A stretch of 64,000 nt of DNA from positions 3,347,001-3,411,000 of the forward strand of contig NZ_CP047656.1 in the NCBI RefSeq assembly GCF_009906955.1. The letters are read 5' to 3'. Under the pieces are notes generated by a model. The model made no database searches, was not told the DNA's origin, and was given only the letters and a program-made list of their open reading frames with translations. The first letter of the stretch is position 1. Every line of letters begins with the position of its first letter. Shown piece after piece: positions 24,980-34,883 of the stretch. Position numbers and translations under genes: made by a program. This DNA comes from Paraglaciecola mesophila. GTDB taxonomy: Bacteria > Pseudomonadota > Gammaproteobacteria > Enterobacterales > Alteromonadaceae.

Positions 24980-25888
24980 TTGGATATTGAAGACTTGCGT
25001 AAAATCGTTCACGTGGCCAAAACACAGAACTTGCAGCACAGTGCCAAAGCCCTTTTTACGTCAGCTGGCGCCTTATCTAAAATCGTCAAAAAAACGGAAA
25101 CATCGCTGAATACGCAGCTATTTGATCGCATCGGTCGAAATATTAAGTTGAATGAGCAAGGGCGTATTTTTGTTCTACATGCAGCTAACTTGGTTCATGA
25201 TAGCGATCAACTTTTGAGTCATTTTGCGGCTAAACAAACTCGACACAGTGTGCAGATTGGTGGGCCGAGTATTATTCAAGATTACTGGCTTGAGCAGATC
25301 CTGCCGAACGTGGTTTGTCAGCAATTTTATATCAATGTTGATAACTGTTATGAAGGTGAAGCCCTAACGAAAGTGAAGCATGGCTTGGTGCAATTGGGGT
25401 TTGTGACCGGTGAAGCTCTGCATAATGTCGAAGACAGTGAGGTACAACGAATACATTTAGCTAGGGTGCATTTTGCCTTGGCTATTTCAGCCCAACATGC
25501 TGATTATATTGAGCTTGTGAATGAGCTTACCCTAGAGAAATTCACTCGTTTGGCTTTTGCATGCCCAAAAAACTCGGCGTTTTGTGGGTTGCAGCGCGGT
25601 GTCGGGTCAGACGGCTGGCGTGATGATCAATTGCCGCGCAATATTCAGTTTCGTTTTAACGACTTGCATCCTTTACTGGCCATGGTGAAACGCGGCGCAG
25701 CAGCGGCATATTTACCTGAATATGTGATTCAGCATGAAGGGTTAAAAACCTTAGGTAGAGGTCAATTTCAGCAGAAAATAACTCGCCCATTCGAAGATAT
25801 TTATCTTATTTGGAAGCCGACGTTCGCTCCAGGGTGGTTGAATGGATTACTGGAAAAAATAACGGCAAATTTAGCCTCGTCCCAGTAA
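24980..25888 (+). CDS. LysR family transcriptional regulator
   Basis: A 302-residue regulator. The N-terminal winged helix reads DIEDLRKIVHVAKTQNLQHSAKALFTSAGALSKIVKKTETSLNTQLFDRIGRNIKLNEQG, close to the LysR pattern. The rest is a periplasmic-binding-like effector domain with VQIGGPSIIQ, LVQLGFVTGE and LLAMVKRGAAAAYLPEYV. Translation starts at TTG, since no ATG lies upstream in frame and the helix begins at once. The target is unknown; the neighbouring genes are a secreted protein and the fructokinase. Confidence 0.9.
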   Translation: MDIEDLRKIVHVAKTQNLQHSAKALFTSAGALSKIVKKTETSLNTQLFDRIGRNIKLNEQGRIFVLHAANLVHDSDQLLSHFAAKQTRHSVQIGGPSIIQDYWLEQILPNVVCQQFYINVDNCYEGEALTKVKHGLVQLGFVTGEALHNVEDSEVQRIHLARVHFALAISAQHADYIELVNELTLEKFTRLAFACPKNSAFCGLQRGVGSDGWRDDQLPRNIQFRFNDLHPLLAMVKRGAAAAYLPEYVIQHEGLKTLGRGQFQQKITRPFEDIYLIWKPTFAPGWLNGLLEKITANLASSQ

Positions 25889-26163
25889 ACCTTATAAAGT
25901 CATAAATTATATCAAATTAGCGGTAATCAAAGGGCTACAAGGATGTTAATTGGGCGTTGCTTTGCGTATAATCAAGCCTTTGCACACCACGAAAAAGGCA
26001 TTATTTGTGGATTGATTTCAGTGCAGGGCCGAGGATGGCTCGCGAAGCATTTATGGCTGTGAATGAGCAACATTAAAATAAGACAGCATGACAGGCGTTC
26101 GTGTTGTTTCTTGTGGTTCTCATCGAACCAACATTATTCAATTATTTAATACGGAATAAGATT

Positions 26164-27129
26164 ATGAAGATAGTTTGCATTGGTGAAATGCTCATCGATT
26201 TTGTATGTACAGATACCAATAAAGGCTTGGTAAACGGTGTTAATTACGTAAAGAAATCCGGTGGTGCGCCGGCCAATGTGGCAGCGTGTATTGGTAAGTT
26301 AGGCGGCGAACCAATCTTAGTCGGCTCTGTAGGCAGTGACCCTTTCGGTGAATTTCTGATTGAAGAAGTAAAAGGATATTCGGTTAACACTGACCATGTA
26401 GCGTCTTTGGCCTCTTCTACTACTTTGGCCTTCGTTTCACTTGGAGACAATGGCGAGCGGGAATTTGCGTTTAATCGTGGGGCAGATGAGCAGCTTAATC
26501 TTGACGATGCAACTATCAGTACCTTGCTTGATGATTCGATTTTACACCTTGGTTCAGCGACTGCGTTATTGGGTGGTGAGTTGGGTGACAGTTATTTGCG
26601 TCTTGCTAAAAAGGGCAAAGAAAACGGCAATATAATCTGTTTCGACCCAAATTTCAGAATCGATTTATGGCGCGGGCGTGAAGAGCAATTTAAAGCTATT
26701 TGTAACACTTACTTTGCCTTAGCGGACATTGTTAAAGTCAGTGACGAAGAGCTTGTGCTTTTGTCAGGACACAGCGATATGGCGGCAGGCTGCCAGCACT
26801 TTCATGATTTAGGCGTTAAAGTGGTGTTAGTCACTTTGGGCCCAGACGGCTGCCTAATTTCACAAAATGGCCAGCAATACATAGTGCCTGCGTATGAAAT
26901 TAATGCGGTAGATACCACAGGAGCAGGTGACTCTTTCATTGGCGCGATTTTATTTCAAATGGCGAATAGCCAAGCTGGGGATAACTTCTTTCAAGATGAA
27001 TTTAAAGGGTTTATCGAGTTCGCGGGCAAAGTCAGTGGTTTGGTGTGCGCCAAAATTGGTGCAATGACAGCATTACCGACTTTGTCTGAAGTGAACGGTA
27101 TGACGTTTGTAGTAAAAAACAAAAAGTGA
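26164..27129 (+). CDS. Fructokinase (PfkB family)
   Basis: This 321-residue PfkB-fold sugar kinase is predicted to phosphorylate fructose at C6. It shows the N-terminal GEMLIDFV, substrate motif KKSGGAPANVAACIGKLGGEPILVGSVGSDPFGEFL (PfkB signature 1), and C-terminal AVDTTGAGDSFIGAILFQM (signature 2, with catalytic Asp and anion hole). The ATG at 26164 begins the Rossmann strand directly; the earlier in-frame start at 26101 adds an unrelated leader. It is convergent to the SorC-type regulator and placed to use fructose from polyol oxidation. Confidence 0.93.
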   Translation: MKIVCIGEMLIDFVCTDTNKGLVNGVNYVKKSGGAPANVAACIGKLGGEPILVGSVGSDPFGEFLIEEVKGYSVNTDHVASLASSTTLAFVSLGDNGEREFAFNRGADEQLNLDDATISTLLDDSILHLGSATALLGGELGDSYLRLAKKGKENGNIICFDPNFRIDLWRGREEQFKAICNTYFALADIVKVSDEELVLLSGHSDMAAGCQHFHDLGVKVVLVTLGPDGCLISQNGQQYIVPAYEINAVDTTGAGDSFIGAILFQMANSQAGDNFFQDEFKGFIEFAGKVSGLVCAKIGAMTALPTLSEVNGMTFVVKNKK

Positions 27130-27154
27130 TTTAGCGTTACGCTAAACCGCATCA

Positions 27155-27184
27155 ACAAAAAAGGGACCATATGGTCCCTTTTCT
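27155..27184. terminator. Bidirectional terminator between fructokinase and regulator
   Basis: AAAAGGGACCAT/ATGGTCCCTTTT is a perfect palindrome with A and T tracts on either side, serving both converging genes. Confidence 0.92.
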
Positions 27185-27202
27185 ATGCGCATTAATGGAT
27201 TT

Positions 27203-28162
27203 TTAATCGATGCTGAGTAAGCGCTCTGCAGTGTATTCGTTGGTAATCAAAGAGTTAACTAATTTTGAGCGCAGTGCACCTAGTATGGCATACACTTTTT
27301 CTTCACCAGCAGCTAAGGCAAAAACCGGTTTGTCTGATGCCACCAATAGTGGTGTACTGGCAACGCGTTGATTAATCGCGCAATCGAGTAATTGCCCATT
27401 TTTATCAAATACCCAACTGATCATTTCACCAACCGCCCCGCCAGATTGCAATTCATCTAGCTCACTTGGGGTCACGAATCCATCTAAGTGTAGCGGAGAG
27501 TTAGTCCCTAAATTTCCAACACCTACAAAGGTGACATCCGCTTGTTGCGCCAATTGCATATTTTGTGAAATGTGCGGCATAGCGTGTAACTGATTTTTGG
27601 CTTTTACCGTTTCAGGTAATACGGGTAATGGCATGGGGTAGTGCTTGGCGTTCACTCGTTCGGCCATGCGTACCACCACATCATAGGGTGAGGCAGAGCC
27701 ATCAGATGCCATGTTGCCCAATAACGCAACCACTTTATGTTCGGGGCAATTCAGCGGAGCAAGCTCATCAACGCAAGCGCGAAGTACGCGACCTGTGCCC
27801 ATGGCCAAGGTTTTTGGCTTATCTGATTTTAAATGACGTTCAATCTCGTTTGCTCCGGCTTGGGCCAATCCTACGGTTGAAGAAGGATCGCTTGGGTCGC
27901 TGGGCACCACCTCGCAAGATTGCAGACCAAAACGGTTGGCAATTTTATCCGCCAAATCCATGCATTTAGCAATAGGGTGGTCGAGGCGAACTTTGACCAG
28001 TTTTTCGCTCACGGATAAGGCAACCATACGCTGGGCTGATTGACGAGAGACGCCCAATTTTTTGGCTATTTCGTCTTGAGTGTTGCCAGCAACATAGTAC
28101 ATCCAGCCAGCGCGGGCGGCGTCATCTAATCGTCTGTTTTCGGCATTGGAAAGCTTAACCAC
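27203..28162 (-). CDS. SorC/DeoR-type sugar-responsive regulator
   Basis: A 319-residue regulator with an N-terminal sigma-70-like helix-turn-helix (AAWMYY region: AGWMYYVAGNTQDEIAKKLGVSRQSAQRMVALSVSEKLVKVRL) and a SorC sugar-phosphate-binding domain (LAMGTGRVLRACVDELA, VVALLGNMASDGSASPYDVVVRMAERV, FVGVGNLG and AAGEEKVYAILGALRSKLVNSLITNEYTAERLL). Such proteins sense phosphorylated sugars. It is 15 bases downstream of the HAD gene on the minus strand and likely controls the polyol regulon. Confidence 0.92.
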   Translation of the reverse strand: MVKLSNAENRRLDDAARAGWMYYVAGNTQDEIAKKLGVSRQSAQRMVALSVSEKLVKVRLDHPIAKCMDLADKIANRFGLQSCEVVPSDPSDPSSTVGLAQAGANEIERHLKSDKPKTLAMGTGRVLRACVDELAPLNCPEHKVVALLGNMASDGSASPYDVVVRMAERVNAKHYPMPLPVLPETVKAKNQLHAMPHISQNMQLAQQADVTFVGVGNLGTNSPLHLDGFVTPSELDELQSGGAVGEMISWVFDKNGQLLDCAINQRVASTPLLVASDKPVFALAAGEEKVYAILGALRSKLVNSLITNEYTAERLLSID

Positions 28163-28177
28163 GGATACCTCTCGATC

Positions 28178-28879
28178 TTAATTAGTAGTTGTTAATGCTG
28201 GAGCTAGGGTATAAATATCCTGCCACTGGCTAATGGTTGTTACATTATCCCTCAGGGGGGCTATGGTTCTTCGCCATGGTTCCATATGGCTGGCGCCTGC
28301 AAAGCGAATAACCTGCATGTTCGCTGCCTTTGCCCCCTGGATCCCAGCGGGAGAATCTTCAATGACTAAGCAATGTTTGGCATCAACGCCCATATTTTGA
28401 GCGGCATGTAAGAATAAATCCGGGGCGGGCTTGCCGTTTTTAACTTGTGACGCGGTGAAAATATGCGGCGCAAAGTATTGGTCTAATCCGGTCACTTTCA
28501 TTGCATGACCCACGCGTGTAGGTGAACTACTGGTCGCAATACAACGCGGTACCGCTAGGGTGTCGAGCATATCCTTTAAGCCTACTGTGGGTTGTAGTTC
28601 GGCGCTAAAGGCGGCAATCAAGGCTTTTTGATATTCAGGACGAAACGTGTCCGGTAAGGCCACACCGAAGTCTTGGAAAATTTTAGCCGTCACATGCTCG
28701 AAGCTATGGCCAAGAAAGTTCGCTTCAAAATAGTCGTCGCTGATATTCACGCCCAAGGTTTTGAGTAGCACCAGTAATTCGCGTTTGCTGAGTCCTTCGC
28801 TGTCAATCAACACACCATCGCAGTCAAATATGACCAGTTTGATGTCATTCAGTTCGGGCATTGTGTTCACTAAATCCAT
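28178..28879 (-). CDS. HAD-IA family phosphatase / phosphosugar mutase-like
   Basis: A 233-residue HAD enzyme with all four motifs: IFDCDGVLIDSE (nucleophile Asp and acid Asp), TSSSPTR, KNGKPAPDLFL (Lys) and VIEDSPAGIQGAKAA. The helical cap with SKRELL and ENFLGHSFEHV resembles beta-phosphoglucomutase and 2-deoxyglucose-6-phosphatase relatives. In polyol regulons of other proteobacteria such HAD genes occur and may dephosphorylate dead-end sugar phosphates. Upstream in the same transcript as the SorC-type regulator; 235 bases separate it from the ABC operon. Confidence 0.9.
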   Translation of the reverse strand: MDLVNTMPELNDIKLVIFDCDGVLIDSEGLSKRELLVLLKTLGVNISDDYFEANFLGHSFEHVTAKIFQDFGVALPDTFRPEYQKALIAAFSAELQPTVGLKDMLDTLAVPRCIATSSSPTRVGHAMKVTGLDQYFAPHIFTASQVKNGKPAPDLFLHAAQNMGVDAKHCLVIEDSPAGIQGAKAANMQVIRFAGASHMEPWRRTIAPLRDNVTTISQWQDIYTLAPALTTTN

Positions 28880-29060
28880 GTTGTTACCACGTTTGCTGGG
28901 TTAAATAGCGGCTCGGTTTATCTGTTAAAAAGGTAATGCAGGCTTACTTAGTACAAGTTAAGTCATTGCTTTTAAGACAAATTAGCCTTTGCTCAATAGG
29001 CTGACAAATATACACCTAAAATTCAAATATTCATTAACTGATTTAATGCGTATTTGAGTA

Positions 29061-29090
29061 GGGCGGCAAAAATGTCAAAATTGGCCGCCC
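29061..29090 (-). terminator. GC-rich stem-loop after the ABC operon
   Basis: GGGCGGC/GCCGCCC arms with a 16-base loop, 25 bases past the ATPase stop. No T-tract follows on the minus strand, so it may be a processing or stability hairpin instead of a true terminator. Confidence 0.5.
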
Positions 29091-29114
29091 TAGCCACTAT
29101 GCCTACGGCATATT

Positions 29115-30122
29115 CTAACCGTTGGCTATGGTTTGGCCTTGGTTATCAAAGCGCAGTATCTTATTGGGCTGTGCACCCAAAGAAACATCATCACCGTAGC
29201 TAAGCGCGCAGTCACCATTGGCTTTCACCGTCAAGGTATCCGCGCCGTTTACCTGCACATGCAAGAAGGTTTCAGATCCCAAGTGTTCAACGACACCCAC
29301 TTTACCTTGCCAAATACCACCTGACTCAGTGATTTCGATGTGTTCAGGTCTAACGCCTAAACAGGTGGCACCGTCTTCTTGAGGTGTATCTAACTCAATG
29401 AAGTTCATTTTAGGTGAACCAATAAAGCCAGCCACAAAGCGGTTTACAGGATATTGGTATAGCTCAAGTGGCGTACCGACTTGTTCGATGACGCCACCGT
29501 TGAAGACCGCGATACGATCCGCCATGGTCATGGCTTCAACTTGATCGTGCGTGACGTAAATCATGGTCGTTTTCAGGCTTTTATGTAGCTCGGAAATTTC
29601 TAAGCGCATGTTTACCCGCAGCGATGCATCTAAGTTCGACAATGGCTCATCGAATAAAAACGCAGAAGGTTGACGTACAATGGCGCGACCAATGGCCACG
29701 CGCTGACGTTGCCCGCCAGAAAGCTGGCCTGGTTTACGGTCTAGGTAATCACCTAAATTCAAAATGCGTGCAGCTGATGCGATTTTTTCTTCTATTTCAG
29801 CAGGAGGCACTTTTGCTCTTTTTAACGGAAAAGCAATGTTGTTGCGTACCGACATATGAGGGTATAAAGCATACGATTGAAACACCATTGCAAGACCGCG
29901 TTTGGCCGGTGGTGTGCTCGTGGCATCTTGGCCGTCAATTTCAATGTTACCGCTGGTGGTATCTTCTAACCCTGCAATCATGCGTAGCAAAGTTGATTTG
30001 CCACAGCCTGATGGCCCAACAAAAACGATAAACTCGCCGTCTCTGATCTCTAAATCGAGCGGTTTAATGACATTCACTTCGTCGAAGCTTTTGGTTACTT
30101 GTTTTAAGGTAATACTGCCCAT
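29115..30122 (-). CDS. Polyol ABC transporter ATPase (SmoK/MtlK type)
   Basis: A 335-residue MalK/UgpC-type ATPase. Walker [21 protein letters not shown]-loop [23 protein letters not shown], signature [32 protein letters not shown] with Walker B, H-loop [14 protein letters not shown], then a C-terminal TOBE/OB regulatory domain ([12 protein letters not shown]). The N-terminal half is complete. It energises the two permeases encoded just upstream (10 bases apart) and is the last gene of the operon. Confidence 0.95.
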   Translation of the reverse strand: MGSITLKQVTKSFDEVNVIKPLDLEIRDGEFIVFVGPSGCGKSTLLRMIAGLEDTTSGNIEIDGQDATSTPPAKRGLAMVFQSYALYPHMSVRNNIAFPLKRAKVPPAEIEEKIASAARILNLGDYLDRKPGQLSGGQRQRVAIGRAIVRQPSAFLFDEPLSNLDASLRVNMRLEISELHKSLKTTMIYVTHDQVEAMTMADRIAVFNGGVIEQVGTPLELYQYPVNRFVAGFIGSPKMNFIELDTPQEDGATCLGVRPEHIEITESGGIWQGKVGVVEHLGSETFLHVQVNGADTLTVKANGDCALSYGDDVSLGAQPNKILRFDNQGQTIANG

Positions 30123-30132
30123 GATAATTCTC

Positions 30133-30963
30133 CTATTTCACCGCGCCGAAGGTTAATCCGCGTACGAGTTGTTTTTGGCTAAACCAACCAAGTATCAATA
30201 TCGGGGCGATTGCCATCGCTGAGGCGGCTGATAACTTGGCGTAAAATAAGCCCTCAGGGCTTGAGTAACTGGCAATAAACGCGGTGAGTGGAGCTGCGTT
30301 TGCTGCGGTTAAAATGAGTGTCCAGAATGCTTCATTCCACGCGAGTATCACGTTAAGTAGCAGAGTTGAAGCAATGCCAGGTAACGCTATAGGTAGCAAT
30401 ACATGAAATATTTCTGCTTTGATGCTTGCGCCATCCATGCGCGATGCTTCGAGTATTTCATTAGGAATTTCGCGAAAGTAGGTGTACAGCATCCACACCA
30501 TAATCGGTAGATTAATCAAGGTCATGACTATGACCAAGCCTAGCTTGGTATCCAGTAAGTCGAAGTCACGGAATAACAAGTAAATAGGAATTAACACGCC
30601 TACAGGTGGCAACATTTTGGTGGAAAGCATCCACATCAATAGGTTCTTAGTGCGCTTTGTTTGCACAAACGCCATCGACCATGCAGCCGGTATTGCAATT
30701 AGCAATCCTATTAAGCTTGAACCGAGCGAAATCACCACTGAATTCCAAAAGTGATCAAAGTAGGGAGAGCGTGCTAGCACGTCTTGGTAGTTTTCTAACG
30801 TCCAGTCGAACATAAACAAGCTTGGGCTGGCTGATATGGCTTCTGCTTCCGTTTTAAAGCTGGTGAGTAAGGTCCAGAAAATCGGAAAGAAAATAGCCGC
30901 GCTTATCGTCCACGCCAGTAGGGTATAAATAATTTTTGATTTATTGCTGCTTTGAATAGCCAT
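30133..30963 (-). CDS. Polyol ABC permease (SmoG/MtlG type)
   Basis: A 276-residue, six-TM MalG-like permease. The EAA loop reads [33 protein letters not shown] near residues 185-215, which docks on the ATPase. The start [34 protein letters not shown] is typical of this subfamily. It lies 2 bases after the other permease gene, implying coupled translation. Confidence 0.94.
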   Translation of the reverse strand: MAIQSSNKSKIIYTLLAWTISAAIFFPIFWTLLTSFKTEAEAISASPSLFMFDWTLENYQDVLARSPYFDHFWNSVVISLGSSLIGLLIAIPAAWSMAFVQTKRTKNLLMWMLSTKMLPPVGVLIPIYLLFRDFDLLDTKLGLVIVMTLINLPIMVWMLYTYFREIPNEILEASRMDGASIKAEIFHVLLPIALPGIASTLLLNVILAWNEAFWTLILTAANAAPLTAFIASYSSPEGLFYAKLSAASAMAIAPILILGWFSQKQLVRGLTFGAVK

Positions 30964-30965
30964 GA

Positions 30966-31838
30966 TTAACCCTCTAAGTTCTTGCCAATCAGGCGCATAA
31001 GGAAGATAGCCACGATGTTGGCGATAATGACCGCAATGATCCCGCCCGCTGAACCACCACCTACGTCAAACTGCAACAAGGATTGGGTGTAAATAAGGTA
31101 CGTAATGTTTGTCGACTCATAGCCAGGGCCGCCGCTAGTGGTAACCAAAATTTCAGCAAAAATCGATAGTAAGAAAATCGTTTCAATTAATATCACTGCG
31201 GTAACCGCGCGTGATAAATGTGGCAATACAATATAAAAGAACTTACTGAATGGGCCTGCACCATCTAAGTCAGCCGCTTCAAGTTGTTCTCTGTCCAGTG
31301 ACTGTATGGCGGTCAGTAATATCAATGCCGCAAAGGGTAACCACTGCCATGACACAATGATGATGATTGATAGCAAAGGCGCTTGAGAGAAGAAATCTAC
31401 AGGTTCAATTCCAATGAAGGTCGCAAAATGGGCAAATAAGCCATTCACTGGGTTCATCAGCATATTCTTCCACACGAGTGCTGATACTGTGGGCATAACG
31501 AAAAACGGGGCAAGCACCATAATACGTACATAATTACGGCCCCATATTGCTTGGTCTAACAATATGGCTAAACCGATGCCACCACAAATCGTGATGAGCA
31601 ACACACCACCAACTAACAGTAGGGTGTTAAAAAATGATTCAAAAAAAGCCGGGTCGGTTAAGAAAAACTCATAGTTAAGAAAACCGATGAATTCCTCTGT
31701 TCCAGGGCTAAGAAGGTTGTAATCTAAAAACGAGAAATACAAGGTCATGCACAGAGGTACTATCATCCAGGCGAGTAGTAAAACTACTGAAGGAAATAGC
31801 ATGAACTGCGCTAGCGTACGTGAGTGTGTAGTCGCCAT
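30966..31838 (-). CDS. Polyol ABC permease (SmoF/MtlF type)
   Basis: A 290-residue MalF-like permease with about six membrane helices. The EAA motif is EAADLDGAGPFSKFFYIVLPHLSRAVTAVILIETI near residues 190-225. ETIFLLSIFAEILVTTSGGPGYESTNITYLIYTQ is a family-typical C-terminal block. A 68-base gap separates it from the binding-protein gene. Confidence 0.94.
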   Translation of the reverse strand: MATTHSRTLAQFMLFPSVVLLLAWMIVPLCMTLYFSFLDYNLLSPGTEEFIGFLNYEFFLTDPAFFESFFNTLLLVGGVLLITICGGIGLAILLDQAIWGRNYVRIMVLAPFFVMPTVSALVWKNMLMNPVNGLFAHFATFIGIEPVDFFSQAPLLSIIIIVSWQWLPFAALILLTAIQSLDREQLEAADLDGAGPFSKFFYIVLPHLSRAVTAVILIETIFLLSIFAEILVTTSGGPGYESTNITYLIYTQSLLQFDVGGGSAGGIIAVIIANIVAIFLMRLIGKNLEG

Positions 31839-31906
31839 AACTGAGTCCCATTACTAAAATAAAAAGCGGGCAAGCGCAGCACATTGCGCCTACCCGAACC
31901 AAAGCG

Positions 31907-33232
31907 CTACTTGGGGTAGCGCGCCTTGCGCATTGCGCGGTCAACTAAGCGTTGGGCATTGTTTAGGGCTTGCTCAACCGTCATCTTCCCTGCTAAAGCG
32001 GCAGAGAATTGCTGACCGACTGCCGTGCCAATCCCTTGAAACTCTGGGATAGCGACAAATTGCACGCCCACATAAGGTACCGGCTTTACGGTTGGGTTTT
32101 TCGGATCGACTGACTCAATAGAGGCAAGGGTGATTTCAGCAAAAGGTGCGGCTTCCATGTACTTGGGGTTTTCATACAATGACGTACGCGTACCTGGCGG
32201 AACGGCTGCCCAACCTTTTTCTTTGGCGACTAAAGCTGAATACTCTTTTGACGTCGCCCAGCTGATGAACTTTTGCGCGGCATCACTTTTTTGACTGCTT
32301 GATGGTACGGCTAAGGTCCATGCCCACAACCAGTTGCCGCGTTTTCCAAGTCCGTTATCTGGTGCCATTGCAAAGCCGACTTTGTCAGCCACTTCGGAGT
32401 CTTTTTTGTTAGTCACAAATGCGCCTGCTACGGTGGCATCTATCCACATGCCGCATTTGCCTGTTTGAAACAACGCAAGGTTTTCGTTGAAGCCGTTTGA
32501 TGATGCACCAGGAGGGCCTGATTCTTCCATCACATCAACATAATATTGCAGGGTGTCTTTCCACTCTTGGGTATTGAATTGTGGCTTCCAGTTTTCGTCG
32601 TACCAGCGGGCCCCAAAGGAGTTAGACATAGCGGTGATAAGCGCGGTATTTTCACCCCATCCCGCTTTACCGCGTAAGCATATACCGTAAACACCGGCTT
32701 CTTTGTCGGTCATGGCTTTAGCGGCTTGGCGAATGAACTTCCAGCTTGGCTTAGTGGGCATGTCGAGACCGGCTTTTGCTAGCAAATCAGTACGGTACAT
32801 GACCATCGAGCTTTCACCGTAGAAGGGGGCGGCATAAAGCTTGTCGTTGATGGATAAACCGCTACGAATGGCAGGTAAAAGATCCTCTTCATCGTAGTTT
32901 GGCCCTAAGCCGTCAAGCTCAGTTAGCCAGCCTTGTTTACCCCAAATCGGTACTTCATACGTGCCTATGGTCATTACGTCATACTGGCCGCCTTTGGTCG
33001 CTACATCAGTGGTAACGCGTTGACGCAAGATATTTTCTTCTAGTGTGACCCATTGAAGGTCGATGTCAGGATGCTTAGCTTCAAAATCTGTGCTGAGCTC
33101 CTTCATGGTGATCATATCGCCGTTGTTAACGGTTGCGATGGTGATGGTTTCAGCACTTGCTGAAGTACTGACGGTTAATGCAGCGCTTATGCTAAGCGCG
33201 GTACAAGTTGCTATCGTTATTTTTTTCAACAT
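31907..33232 (-). CDS. Polyol (mannitol/sorbitol) ABC substrate-binding protein
   Basis: A 441-residue periplasmic family-1 solute-binding protein with a signal peptide ending near SASAETI (residue about 28). Its text closely follows the SmoE/MtlE family: ITMKELSTDFEAKHPDIDLQWVTLEENILRQRVTTDVATKGGQYDVMTIGTYEVPIWGKQGWL, and MNLF-type FYGESSMVMYRTDLLAKAGLDMP, TGKCGMWIDATVAGAFV and RGNWLWAWTLAVPSSS. The match to this polyol-specific family makes mannitol, sorbitol or arabitol likely ligands; the exact one is not decided. Confidence 0.93.
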   Translation of the reverse strand: MLKKITIATCTALSISAALTVSTSASAETITIATVNNGDMITMKELSTDFEAKHPDIDLQWVTLEENILRQRVTTDVATKGGQYDVMTIGTYEVPIWGKQGWLTELDGLGPNYDEEDLLPAIRSGLSINDKLYAAPFYGESSMVMYRTDLLAKAGLDMPTKPSWKFIRQAAKAMTDKEAGVYGICLRGKAGWGENTALITAMSNSFGARWYDENWKPQFNTQEWKDTLQYYVDVMEESGPPGASSNGFNENLALFQTGKCGMWIDATVAGAFVTNKKDSEVADKVGFAMAPDNGLGKRGNWLWAWTLAVPSSSQKSDAAQKFISWATSKEYSALVAKEKGWAAVPPGTRTSLYENPKYMEAAPFAEITLASIESVDPKNPTVKPVPYVGVQFVAIPEFQGIGTAVGQQFSAALAGKMTVEQALNNAQRLVDRAMRKARYPK

Positions 33233-33265
33233 CGGGCATTCCCCTTATGTTTTCTGTGGGTGACT

Positions 33266-33308
33266 CACTAAGTGTTGCGTGCAACTGCACACTTATGCAC
33301 ACTTAGTG
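33266..33308 (-). promoter_or_regulatory. Nested hairpin between porin and binding-protein genes
   Basis: A perfect 10-bp outer repeat CACTAAGTGT/ACACTTAGTG (33266-33275 with 33299-33308) encloses a perfect inner GTGCA/TGCAC stem (33279-33290). It sits 34 bases before the binding-protein gene and 34 after the porin. No T-tract follows, so differential mRNA stability or attenuation within the operon is more likely than termination. Confidence 0.6.
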
Positions 33309-33341
33309 AAGTTCAAGAAGCCGGCGGTCGCCAACCAAAAC

Positions 33342-34754
33342 TTAAAACTTAACTGAAATCTCAGACGTGATGCCGTCAAAGCCTGCGCCAATTTGGCCAC
33401 CAGAGTTGATGCCTTCGTCTTGGTCAACATATTCAACTTTCAATAAGGTTCTATCGTTGAACCAGTAACCTGCGGCAACCTGCAAACGTTCAACTGTGTT
33501 ATCCGTTTGAGCAATGAGGTCAGAAGTGTTTTCGGCTTCCCCGTAACGGGCAGCAAGATAGAATTTACCTGGAATAATGTAGTGCTGCGCTTCTACCGTC
33601 CAATACTCAACAGATGACTCTCCTTTGATGACTCTGTTGGAATCAAATGTTGTTCCGTCAGGGTCGGCTACGCCATCGGTGCCGAAGTAAGTAATCCCTG
33701 CCACCGCGTTACCTTGTGTATCTGCAAAGGTATAATCATCACTTGATTGTCCTAGCATCAAAATAACGCTGGTATCTGCGTTCGGTTGATAAGCTAAGTT
33801 TAGTTGAATGGTTGTTTGGTCAAGACCCGGCATAATACCGACGTGAGTATCACGCTCACTGCTAGGAGAAGCAGAGAAGTTGTAGTTTTCTCCGTCACCG
33901 AAGCGATAGTTTGTGGTGGTGAGTCCGTCAAGGCTGGCAACACCATTTTCGAAACGTAGCTGGTCGCCTTGATTGGCTTGTAAGAAGTTTAAACCGACTT
34001 TGAAACCGCCAGTGAACTCTAATGTACCTTGTAGTAAATAGTTAAAGCCACGATCTTCTTGAAAAGCCTCACCAAAGCTTGAGGTCGTAATGTGACCCGT
34101 GACGTTATAGGCTCGTAGAACACCGCTATCGAATCGCTCGTTGTAGCGCAATTGGGCACCGTTTTCTGCGGTGGCATAGTCGGTCATCCAGTTACCAATA
34201 AGTGCATTGCCTTGGTTGTCTGCCCCGTCTTGAAAGCCTTTAAACTGAAAGGGTGAGCCGCCAATGTTACCTAAGCGAAGTGTTAGGTCAGCGTTTTCAC
34301 GTTTGTATTCTGTTAGCCCAAATACGTCAAACTCGATACCTGCATAGTCATTGTGAAACGAGAAGTCTCTGTCACCATTGTTACCAAAGTCATTCGGCTC
34401 TTCGGCAATATCGATATCTGCTGTGATGTACTCGTTAATATGAAACTTAAACATTAAGTTGGCTCTGATACGGCCAAAACCAGCTGATTGCTCTTCATCT
34501 ACTGGGCGAAAAGCCCCTTCTTTAGCCTGAATCGACTGATAATTTTGCATGGCTAAAAAATTGACATCCACTAAACCATCAAGGAATGAAGCGGCGTTAA
34601 CAGGGGCTGATGCGGTCATAACAGCGGCAGCTACTAGGCCTACTTTGCTAAAAAGTGATACTGATCGGGCATGACTCGCCGTTACGTTAGATTCGTTGTG
34701 AAAGCGTTTGGCGGCTGTTGAAACTAGTGTTGTCTGTATGTTTTTTAACATCAT
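33342..34754 (-). CDS. Outer-membrane porin of the polyol operon
   Basis: A 470-residue outer-membrane barrel: long signal peptide (basic N-terminus, hydrophobic VGLVAAAVMTASAPVNAA ending near residue 54), many alternating amphipathic strands and a C-terminal Phe (ISVKF) as the BAM signal. It resembles OprB/phosphate-selective-type porins but no tight family match was made. First gene before the binding protein and ABC genes; its likely job is polyol or oligosaccharide entry across the outer membrane. AGGACA precedes tandem ATG codons. Confidence 0.82.
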   Translation of the reverse strand: MMLKNIQTTLVSTAAKRFHNESNVTASHARSVSLFSKVGLVAAAVMTASAPVNAASFLDGLVDVNFLAMQNYQSIQAKEGAFRPVDEEQSAGFGRIRANLMFKFHINEYITADIDIAEEPNDFGNNGDRDFSFHNDYAGIEFDVFGLTEYKRENADLTLRLGNIGGSPFQFKGFQDGADNQGNALIGNWMTDYATAENGAQLRYNERFDSGVLRAYNVTGHITTSSFGEAFQEDRGFNYLLQGTLEFTGGFKVGLNFLQANQGDQLRFENGVASLDGLTTTNYRFGDGENYNFSASPSSERDTHVGIMPGLDQTTIQLNLAYQPNADTSVILMLGQSSDDYTFADTQGNAVAGITYFGTDGVADPDGTTFDSNRVIKGESSVEYWTVEAQHYIIPGKFYLAARYGEAENTSDLIAQTDNTVERLQVAAGYWFNDRTLLKVEYVDQDEGINSGGQIGAGFDGITSEISVKF

Positions 34755-34883
34755 TGTGTCCTAGTAAAAGTAAATATGTGTGGTGGTTAGATTCCCTTTG
34801 GAAATCCCTTAACGCCGATAAACCCATTAACCATCATTTAATTTCAGAGCATAAGCTCTCTTGCGCTGATAAAAATACATAAT

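Noticed and set aside
26114-26130. TGGTTC/GAACCA hairpin before the fructokinase
   Set aside because: A 6-bp stem with no context; it may be chance, though it lies in the leader.
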